53,847 bases of DNA, taken from the NCBI GenBank assembly GCA_003550305.1, contig QKYT01000028.1, forward strand, positions 246,041-299,887, written 5' to 3'. Made by a program: the position numbers and the translations under genes. This DNA comes from Glomus cerebriforme. Its lineage: Eukaryota; Glomeromycota; Glomeromycetes; Glomerales; Glomeraceae. Of this stretch, positions 45,366-53,847 are shown piece after piece (position 1 is the stretch's first letter; every line of letters starts with the position of its first letter). Below the pieces are notes generated by a model, which made no database searches, was not told the DNA's origin, and saw nothing but the letters and a program-made list of their open reading frames with translations.

Positions 45366-46857
45366 TACTTGTAGGAATATATATTTGCTTACATATTTGA
45401 ATTATTTTACTCTTTTTTTTTTGTATATAATTAAATTATCTCTGTAAATTTTGAATTTTGAAATAAAATAAGTTAACTGACTATAACCCAAAAATGATTC
45501 AATCGTGAAAAAAAAGAAGAATTCGTATGTGTATTATACAGTGTATGGAAGAAGGACGTGCATATGAATTATCTAAAGAAAGTGCATATGTGTATTGTAT
45601 AAAGAAGAGAAACTATGAATTATTTTAGAGGTTTGCGTATGAATTATATAAATACGAGGAATCTTTGAATTATATAAAAACCAAATTTTTGAAAGTTCAT
45701 AAATGATTTTCTTTTTATTTAACGAAATTTATGAATATCAAGTAGTCTATTATATTAAAATATTAAATGCTTTGTAAAAAAAAATGTGTTTTCTTTTTGA
45801 ATACATATTTAAAAAAATTGATTGAAGACGACTTATTATTTTTGATAACTAGAATATGTAATTATTTAAAAGTAAAGCAGCTTAAATTTTTATTAGAAAC
45901 GTGAAAGCATCAGTTACAGGATTCGCGGTTTGTACATTACATTTCTCTTAATTAACGAATCCTCCCCGATAAATGATATAATTTTAATTCCGGAAAAATA
46001 AAATAAGTAAATAAATAGTTATTCAATTATATTGTCATAATTTTCAAAAATTTTTTTTAAAAAAAAATACTAGCACTATTACAAAAAGAATTTAAAATTT
46101 CTAGGAATGGTAAATTAAAAACTACAGTACTCCATATATTTTTCAAATAATATTTTGTATTGAAATATTTCCGATGGTTAAAAGAAATAGAAACAAATTA
46201 TCTCTTTAAAAACCACACCAGCAACTTATTCTATATGTTACTTTATCCAATATAAACTGCTTACATAGAGCCGAAACCAATTACAATTTCTACTTATTCC
46301 AAAATTTATTATCAATGTAAATGATCTTAGCATAATAATTATCATTAACATTGATTTTACACTTAATTTATTACGGTTTATCTTATTAAACTTACAGAAT
46401 TAGAGTTTATCTACTATATAAATAGTTGAAATCTAATTTATGAATATTCTCGTTTTCGAATATTTATTTATAACAAATTGACGTTCCTTTCTACGTACAA
46501 AGATTAATAAAAAAATAATCACGTTACCATATTTTTCATCGATAATTAATGATGATCTATGGTAATCACATTTATTTTTGATGTAAAAAGGATTATTAAA
46601 CAAATATATGACACAAAGATTATTCCATCGTTTTTTTTTAATTATATCCAGATAATCGATAATTGTAAATTCAAATCGGAGAAAATGTTTAACATATCCA
46701 AATATTACATTCATGGTAATAAATTACCCATATTATATTAGCCGCTGATCATACACTGCAGATCCGGGTTTTCATCCGAGTTGCAGTTCCTAACATTAAC
46801 TAATTTTGTAATTTAATTAACGCCTAGTTGAATATTTAACGTGGTACACAATTTATG
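45366..46857. other. AT-rich spacer
   Basis: Irregular GCATATGAATTAT-type repeats at 45540-45680. Two opposing ORFs near 46.4-46.7 kb lack any family signal. No RNA gene seen. Confidence 0.35.
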
Positions 46858-46865
46858 TATAAATA
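46858..46865 (+). promoter_or_regulatory. TATA box of BTB-TLDc gene 5
   Basis: TATAAATA followed by GGGGTC, 57 nt before the ATG. The surrounding 25-30 bases (CACAATTTATGTATAAATAG) are almost the same upstream of gene 6, so the promoter was duplicated with the gene. Confidence 0.65.
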
Positions 46866-46914
46866 GGGGTCTATTTTTTTTTAAAAAAAAAATTTTCGAT
46901 GTTAAATTTTCATA

Positions 46915-48265
46915 ATGGATATTTATCAAGAGAATATATCTAATGATTATAAACAATTTACTGAAGAAGATTATAATGTTATAATTTATGTTGGAGAAGA
47001 ACCTAATGTTACAGAATTCCATGCTCATTCAATTATTTTACGATATCGATCTCAATATTTTCGAACGGCGCTTTCTTCTAGTTGGGCTGAAAAAATGAAT
47101 GGAATGTACATTCTAAAGAAACCAAATATTTCAGGAAATATTTTCCAAATAATTCTTAGGTAAATAAATTATAATATTCAATTTTTGCTTTTTTTTTAAC
47201 ATTTGTTATATTTTATATTTTTCTTACCTAAAATTCGTTAATTTTAAAAGATACATTTATAGTGGGATGGTAAATTTTAGTCAAATTAAAAAAACAGAAT
47301 ATTTAGAATTGTTAAAAGCAGCAGATGAACTTGCATTTGATAGAATAAGAGATTGTTGTATCGAAAAAATTTGTCAAGAGACAGAAATTTTATTTGAAGT
47401 TGAATTATTTTTAACTATACCTCCACGAATATTGGAACTATTACTTAAGCAAGATGAACTCGCATTAGAAGAAATTGATGTTTGGAATTACCTAATTAAA
47501 TGGACTTATGCACAAAATCCTACTATTGAATTTAGTCCTTCAAGATGGACTAAAGATGATAATGAAATGATGAAGAAAACATTAGATGGTTTAATTTCAT
47601 TGATTAGATTTCAGAACATCACTTCAAAGGATTATTTTGACAAGATATATCCTTATAAAAATTTATTACCAGAAAATATTTTGCAAGTTTATTCTATTTC
47701 AAATTCAAACTCATTTGAACTCGATTCTTCTATTATTATTACACAAAAAGATCAGTATTATTCATTATTTTTAAATTGGATAAATAAAAAGGATAAAATT
47801 TACAAGACAAGAAAGTTTATTCAATATGAATTTAAACTTATTTTACGTGGAAGTAGAGATGGATTTGATAGTAATTCATTTCATTATAAATGTGATAATC
47901 AAGGAGCAACCATTATAATCGCAAAAATTAAAAATTCAAATAAATTGGTTGGAGGATATAATCCATTAGATTGGGAGGGGAAGAGTAGTAAAGTGACATC
48001 AGATAGTTTTATATTTTTATTTAATGATTACAAAAATGTTGATTCGGGTAAAATTAGTAGAGTAATTGATACAAAACATTCTATACGATGTTTTCGTAGA
48101 TGGGGTCCAATATTTGGTGCTTATGATACTATTACGAAAAGTAATGATTTAGCGATGAATCCAAATAGGGAATGGGTTTCAATTCCATCATCTTATCCTA
48201 ATCTGAATATTCCAAATAAATTTGATGTTGATGATTATGAAGTATTTCAAGTAATTTATAATTAA
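46915..48265 (+). CDS. BTB-BACK-TLDc protein, gene 5 (2 exons)
   Basis: Exons 46915-47159 and 47251-48265 give 419 residues. The intron (GTAAAT ... TTTAAAAG) splits the Arg codon at the family position; exon 2 starts YIYSGMVNFSQIKKTEY. BTB is residues 15-98 (VIIYVGEEPN, HAHSIILRYRSQYF). BACK is short: LAFDRI runs straight into RDCCIEKICQE, about 38 residues fewer than in gene 2. TLDc about 240-419 (LILRGSRDGFDS, FHYKCDNQGAT, LVGGYNPLDWEG, GPIFGAYDTI, VDDYEVFQVI). The BTB exon from GEEPN to its end equals gene 6, while from KIYKTRKFIQYEF on the protein follows gene 2. It appears to be a recombinant. Substrate unknown. Confidence 0.92.
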
Positions 48266-49173
48266 TAATTTCGGAAAACATTTATTTGAAATTTATTGTT
48301 TTTATTAGATGGCATAAATATTATATTTTTTTTCATTTTGAAATGTTATAATTTAAAAATCCTTTGAATATAATAAAGAACATTCATGATAATATATTTA
48401 TTTTTTGGGCTAAATAAGAATATTCAAATATTTCGAATGATAATTATGAATTATTTATTAATTCATTTATTATATTTTAAATAAGGACTTAGGTTTTGGG
48501 ACTAAAATTATACGTCAAAGATGTTGTTATACATCGACATGTTGAGCCCAGCATTCTTAACTTTTGAAAACCCATTTTTTTTTGTACGTATATTTGATCG
48601 ATCACATTTTGTGTGTACTTTATATAAACAAAAATTGTGCCGAAGTGTGAGACGCCCTTAATATAGCGGATAATGCATCAATGTTATACAATGCAAAACT
48701 TTACGTTTTTACACAGATACAAAGATCATCAAGCTGCTTAAACATTTAATACTTTAAAATCCTTTCCATTTATTGATGGTAAATCTTGTAACTATTTATT
48801 AGTTTCATAAACAAAAATGATCAATTTTAATATCTGAATTGTGACTAGCCAATTAAAAATAATAGTAACATTGATTACTTCATTTTAATAAGGTTTTTCT
48901 TTATTCTTAAAATGTAAATTAATTAACTTTAAAAAAAATGTAACGATGATGTTTCACCATAATACACAACGACAACAACGACATCAATCATTCAACGAAC
49001 ATTACACATTTTCCAAGATAGTCAGTTTCAATTGCAAATATTTACCATAAAATCATTAGGTTAAAACTATTATAAATAAATTTTCCTTTTTTTTTTATTT
49101 GAATAAATAAAAATATCCATAGGATCAACGTCAAATTAACCATAGCAAATATTTGTTTGGTGCACAATTTACA
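48266..49173. other. Intergenic, genes 5-6
   Basis: AT-rich spacer. Nothing beyond the gene 6 promoter recognised. Confidence 0.35.
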
Positions 49174-49181
49174 TATAAATA
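49174..49181 (+). promoter_or_regulatory. TATA box of BTB-TLDc gene 6
   Basis: TATAAATA followed by GGGGTC, 62 nt before the ATG, in a block shared with gene 5. Confidence 0.65.
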
Positions 49182-49235
49182 GGGGTCAATGACTCCGCTG
49201 TCACTGTAAAAAAAAAAAATTTTTTTTTCTTTATA

Positions 49236-50579
49236 ATGGATGTTTATCAAGAAAATATAACTCCTGAGTATCAACAATATTTCGAAGATGATTTTAATGT
49301 TATAATTTATGCTGGAGAAGAGCCTAACGTTACAGAGTTCCATGCTCATTCGATTATTTTACGATATCGATCTCAATATTTTCGAACGGCGCTCTCTTCT
49401 AGTTGGGCTGAAAAAATGAATGGAATGTACATTCTAAAAAAACCAAATATTTCAGGAAATATTTTTCAAATAATTCTTAGGTAAAATTATAATATCATTT
49501 CTTTTTTTTTTTTTACATTATTACATTTATTTAAATTTCTTTCTTTGAATTCTGTTTAAAAAAGATACATTTATAGCGGTGTGGTAAATTTTAGTCAAAT
49601 TGGAAGAACAGAACATTTAGAATTGTTAAAAGCAGCAGATGAACTTGCATTTGATAGAATAAAAGATTATTGTATCGAAATAATTTGTCGAAAAACAGAA
49701 ATTTTATTTGAAAATGAAAAATTCTTAACTACACCACCACAAATATTAGAATTATTACTTCAACAGGATAAACTAGCATTAGAAGAAATTGATATTTGGG
49801 ATTATCTAATTAAATGGGCTTATGCACAAAATCCCACTATTGAACTTGACCCTTCAAAATGGTCTAAGGACGATATTGAAATTATGAAACGAACAGCAGA
49901 TTATTTAATTTCATTAATTAGATTTCATAATATATCCTCTAATGATTATGTTAATAAAATAATGCCTTATAAAAAATTATTACCAAAAAATATAAAAGAT
50001 CAATTTTATTCTATTTCAAATTCAAGATCTCCTGAACTTAATTCTTCACTTCTTATTACACAAAAAGATCTCTATCATTCATTATTTTTAAATTGGATAA
50101 ATAAAAAAGATTTAATTTACAGATCTAGAAATATACTTCGATATGAATTTAAACTTATCTTACGTGGAAGTAGGGATGGATTTGATGGTAATACATTTCA
50201 TTCAAAGTGTAATAATAAAGGAGCAACCATCATGATCGCAAAAATTAAAGATTCAAAAAAAATAATTGGAGGATATAATCCATTAGACTGGAATGGTAGT
50301 GGATTTAAAGATACATCAGATAGTTTTATTTTCTCATTTGATGATTATAGGGATGTCAATACTGGTAAAATTGGTAGAGTAATTGAATCAAGATTTGCTA
50401 TAAGATGTCTTTCAAATTATGGACCACTTTTTGGAACGATTAATAGTAAAATTAGTAATGATATAATGATGACTCCATCTGGTAGATGGGGTTCTGCACC
50501 AAACTCATACCCCGATCTTAATATTCCATGTAATTTTAAAATTGATAATTATGAAGTATTTCAAGTAATTAAAAAATGA
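49236..50579 (+). CDS. BTB-BACK-TLDc protein, gene 6 (2 exons)
   Basis: Exons 49236-49480 and 49565-50579 give 419 residues, the same length as gene 5. The intron runs GTAAAA ... AAAAAAG at the family position; exon 2 starts YIYSGVVNFSQIGRTEH. BTB residues 15-98; BACK has the same internal gap as gene 5 (LAFDRI then KDYCIEIICRK). TLDc about 240-419 (LILRGSRDGFDG, FHSKCNNKGAT, IIGGYNPLDWNG, YGPLFGTIN) ends KIDNYEVFQVIKK, with IDNYEVFQ instead of the usual VDDYEVFQ. TLDc is clearly more diverged from genes 2 and 5 than those two are from each other. Confidence 0.92.
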
Positions 50580-51169
50580 AACTACACCTACCATTATTTT
50601 TTTCTTACAATATAAGGAAGCGAATCATATTAATATTCTAGTAAGAAAGGACGATCCAACATGGCGCAGTATTCATGTGAAAATACTTATCATATTTTCG
50701 TCGAACGTTATATCAATTACGATGTTTTTTTTAAAAAAAGCATTCTCTTTTAATTGGACTAAATATTAGCCAGATATCGTTCTAATAATTTTTAATCCTT
50801 CTCGTAGTAAAAAATTATTTAAATTTATTTTTAATATATTTTTTAAGAAGCAGATATGATATTTGAGAATAAATGGGATTAAAATTTGAAATAATTTTTG
50901 AACTACTTATTAATTAATTTTTAAACGAAAATTATCATTAATTCTTATCTAAAAAGAGCGTCAAAAACTTAAAAGATTTTTTCTTAAATATCGAGAAAAA
51001 AAAATAATGGATTTTATTTTTTACATAAAAACTTTGTAAGTCAACAAATATTTTTGTCACCAGACCTTGTAAAACGGAACACAATTGATCTACACACAAA
51101 ATAAATAACAATAAATAAAGGAGATTGAAAGAAATCTGGAAGTGATACTCCGACTTAACAATTTGCCGA
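50580..51169. other. Intergenic, gene 6 to nuclease gene
   Basis: AT-rich; no gene or repeat recognised. Confidence 0.35.
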
Positions 51170-51177
51170 TATATAAA
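51170..51177 (+). promoter_or_regulatory. TATA-like box of SAM/nuclease gene
   Basis: TATATAAA lies 52 nt before the ATG at 51222, a spacing like the other genes here. Confidence 0.45.
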
Positions 51178-51221
51178 ATGAGAATTTTACGAACAATCAA
51201 AATGAAACAAAAAAATTCTTC

Positions 51222-52688
51222 ATGTCTTCTTTACAACAAAATCCTCTATTTATTGAAGAAATTAAAAAATGGAGTCCGGCGCAAGTTATTAAATTTTTAG
51301 AATTAAAGAAAGATGAATTGTTTCTTAATGAAAATCACTTTAAATTTATTGAAGATGAAGAGATTTCCGGTCCGGCTTTCCTCCTGTTAACCAAAGAAGA
51401 ACTCAAAAGTTACGGTTTGAAGGGAGGACCATCAACAATAATTGTAGAGTTCGTAAATAAACTCAAAGGTGAAGAGAAAACTTCAAATGTTCAAGAAACA
51501 CACCAATTTGAAAGGCTAGGAGCATTAGAGGATAGGCTGACATCATTGCAAGAACTAATTCAAAAATCTGGTAAGTTAATAGATATACTGTATAATATGT
51601 GTTGTAAATGTCATTCTTTAAAAAAACAATGTAAACTGTAGTTCTATATGTTCAAAAAAAATTATGAGATTTTATTTTTATCGGTTTCAATACTAAACTA
51701 TGTTTCCGTATTATTATTATTAATTTCATTTTGTTAAATGTACTTATAAATTGTAGGAATCCAGACTCATACCCAAGGAAAAGGAAAAAAAAGGGTAGGA
51801 GAACAAGAGCAATCTGAATTTGACTTTCCAGTAAAGTTTCTGAAAATTGCTGGCTCTACAAGTGTGAAGTCAACATTGGAAAAAGATGAAATGAATATTA
51901 ATAATGAGGTGTGTTCTAAGATTGATACTGGGAGTTTCTCACATTCAATTTCATCATAACCATTGTTTTGGTAGGTCGATGAAAACAATCTAATCACAAA
52001 TGAGGATATCGGTCATCATAGAGAACCTGCATACAATTACCTTATTAAAGGCGACATTGAATATTTGATTAATCTCGTCAAAAAATTTTTTCAAACAAGG
52101 TCAATGATGTCATTGAAGTCCATGAATGAGGCTGTATTTCAAACTGTTGTAGAAATACTCCTTCCTTTAACTTGTCGTGTTCCTGAGCTTCGTCTCGTAG
52201 TTGATGGGACAAAGCAGAAATGTAATGGACGCTTTGGATTTGTTGATATTTTTATTCCTGGTGGATCAAAACCGAGTATTGTCTTGGAGCTAAAGCATAT
52301 CAAATTAGCAGGTCTGAAAAGCGAAAATCTTGGATATTTTAAACAATCCCACAAAACAAATGAATTGGATGAGCTGGATAAAAAGCTTGAAAAGGAGGAT
52401 GATAACACTGTACTGAATAGAAAATACATGACAAAAAATGCTAGAAAAGCAGTAACGATAGGCGATATCATGAACAATGGGATTCAACAGCTGCAAAGCT
52501 ATATCGACATAATTGCAAAAGGCCCAGTTAAAGAATATTCTGATTCTGGAGTTCTAGACAAACGAGTTGATGCTATTGAAAATACAGGTCAGCTGNTTGG
52601 GTATGTTGTCATGTCTGTTGGTACTCGTCGTATTCTGGTTCGGTCTTATGGTCNAATTTCAACTGGTATATGCTGGTTTAATAAATAA
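51222..52688 (+). CDS. SAM domain + PD-(D/E)XK nuclease-like protein (3 exons)
   Basis: Exons 51222-51570, 51757-51908 and 51975-52688 give 404 residues. Intron 1 is GTAAGT...TTGTAG (phase 1), intron 2 GTGTGT...GGTAG (phase 0, only 66 nt). Residues 12-80 form a SAM domain (IKKWSPAQVIKFLEL, ISGPAFLLLTKEELKSYGL), usually for protein-protein binding. A charged linker with KGKKR follows. The C-terminal part is PD-(D/E)XK-like: FVDIFIP with Asp258, then IVLELKHIK with Glu272-x-Lys274, and a later helix GIQQLQSYIDI with the Gln often found in this fold (DUF1703-type). Active-site residues look intact. Two Ns lie in exon 3. If intron 2 is kept, a stop follows soon, before the nuclease. The target (DNA repair, transposon or defence role) is unknown. 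Confidence 0.82.
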
Positions 52689-53440
52689 AATTTTGACTAT
52701 ATACATATTTTTTGTAATTTGGTTAAAGTACCTNAATAATAATTATTTGAAATAAATTTCCATATTTATGTGATAAGTGTCACTAATTTTAACTTAAAAA
52801 TATTCAGATGAGATTTCAAATGCCATTATTTCTTCTGAAATTATGTATGTAACAAAAAACATTAATATATTGGTAAATAATAAATATTTTGATGTACGAA
52901 ATATCATGAGTTTCTGCTGTCCCTAAACTCTAATAATTAATTTCAAAAATTCACGTTACNTAATTGAACATTAATTTTTATATGTTAAAAGGATATCATC
53001 TATTGAATATTTACTGCCGATATATCATTTTGACATCGATTAAGAAAAAAAAGCTTTATTTAAATTTCTGAATCAAATATTTATTAAAAAAAAGGAGGAA
53101 AATAAATTTATTATGATAATCTTCGTTCTGCTTAATTCAACAATTAACATTTTGTTAGGAATATTTGATTTCTTTTTAAATTCATTATAATTATTTACTT
53201 TTTATATTAGATTTGAAAAAAGATTNCAAAAATCAAATATGATTTTCCGAAAAAAAAACAAATGCGCTAAAATTTTCTCAGAATATTTCCATCATCCATA
53301 ATTATATACTGTATACTATTGTAACTTAGTGGTGACGAATTCGCCGACTCGCCGTGCATCATTAAATTTAGCATTAAAATTTTGGCTGAAATTAATTTGA
53401 ATTTCAGCTGAAATTACGTATCATTCTGTTTATTCTGATT
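52689..53440. other. Intergenic, nuclease gene to gene 7
   Basis: AT-rich with three Ns. The last part (from about 53440, TTCGGAGAAT ... AGATCTTC) matches the promoter region of gene 4 near 19309-19340. Nothing else recognised. Confidence 0.4.
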
Positions 53441-53555
53441 GGTTCGGAGAATTCTGTCCGTAATTTTACTTTATTTATAGAGATCTTCAAAAAAAAGTAA
53501 CGAAATTTTTTTTTTTAAAAAAAAAAAAAAAAATTTATAAATTCGGGTTAAAAAT

Positions 53556-53809
53556 ATGTCATATAATTTTGAAACTGGACTGTCCGAAGCGCTTGGACAA
53601 TTACTCAAATTAGAAACGGATTATAATGTTATCATTCAAATTGGCGAAGAACCTAATTTTAAAGAATTTCATGCTCATTCTAATATTTTGCGCTGTAGAT
53701 CCGAATATTTTAACAAAATACTTTCTGCTGAAAATATCGATAAGAAAGATGGAAAATATTTAATTAAAATGCCAAATATTTCTCCTAAAGCTTTTGAAGA
53801 TATTCTTAA
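53556..53809 (+). CDS. BTB-BACK-TLDc protein, gene 7, first exon (cut by window end)
   Basis: Exon 1 only (254 nt, same length as in gene 4), with BTB motifs VIIQIGEEPN and HAHSNILRCRSEYF. It differs from gene 4 exon 1 at only a few residues (HIGKKPN becomes QIGEEPN, KTLSAKN becomes KILSAEN). The donor is GTNAGT and the intron start copies that of gene 4, including ACTACATTAATAAATTT. Four Ns fall in the last 40 bases. BACK and TLDc are expected beyond the window. Confidence 0.88.
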
Positions 53810-53847
53810 GTNAGTGACTGNNTGAGNTTGACTACATTAATAAATTT

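Noticed and set aside
46433..46741. Overlapping ORFs of 93 and 60 codons on both strands
   Set aside because: Ile, Asn, Phe and Lys-rich, no domain, no splice context.
1..53847. tRNA or rRNA genes
   Set aside because: I looked for tRNA B-box-like GTTCGA stems and rRNA-like GC-rich blocks on both strands and saw none, but a covariance-model scan would be decisive.

Overview
The window looks like a piece of nuclear chromosome from an arbuscular mycorrhizal fungus of the Rhizophagus/Glomus type (Glomeromycotina). The grounds are a very AT-rich background with long T and A runs, short fungal introns (GTAAGT/GTAATT donors, CTAAC branch-like sites, T-rich acceptors), clustered BTB-BACK-TLDc genes, TKL-like protein kinases with the catalytic loop H-x-D-F-H-S-G-N, a SAM plus PD-(D/E)XK nuclease protein, and many transposons. 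The species call is inference from family content; no marker gene is present. Scattered single Ns point to a consensus over near-identical copies or haplotypes.

Layout. 0.3-6.4 kb: three tandem BTB-BACK-TLDc genes on the + strand, each with one intron at the same phase-2 position. 8.5-9.9 kb: an intact two-exon kinase. 10.5-27.5 kb: a transposon-rich zone. It holds a three-unit exon-like repeat, dimeric copies of a ~120 bp repeat with a conserved hairpin, a Myb/SANT relic, a minus-strand kinase pseudogene split by a 570 bp MITE, a decayed hAT transposon with 8 bp target duplications and its own 331 bp MITE only 20 bp away, BTB-TLDc gene 4, two more kinase relics and at least four further MITEs. 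27.5-34.5 kb: gene-poor, with a BTB-TLDc relic, a small group of unrecognised ORFs (30.4-32.7 kb) including a protein made of internally duplicated modules, a broken unknown minus-strand gene and another kinase tail. 34.6-44 kb: a decayed Helitron region on the minus strand (Rep/helicase gene plus an RPA-like OB-fold gene). Between those two genes lies a striking array of about 18-20 short exon-like segments, each framed by splice-like signals. A second such array lies at 43.4-43.9 kb. 44.4-45.4 kb: kinase pseudogene related to the 8.5 kb gene. 46.9-50.6 kb: two tandem BTB-BACK-TLDc genes sharing a deletion in BACK. 51.2-52.7 kb: SAM/PD-(D/E)XK nuclease gene. 53.6 kb to the end: first exon of a seventh BTB gene, a recent duplicate of gene 4.

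How it fits together. The living genes suggest signalling or turnover functions: BTB proteins as likely Cullin-3 adaptors carrying a TLDc domain, and a TKL-like kinase. The rest is a record of duplication, exchange and decay. The two strongest observations are (1) the mosaic BTB-TLDc genes, where gene 5 matches gene 6 in BTB/BACK but gene 2 in TLDc, and (2) three separate arrays of short exon-like units with branch-point, acceptor and donor signals, two of them in the Helitron region. Whether those arrays are spliced transcripts, introner-like elements or only minisatellites cannot be decided from sequence alone.
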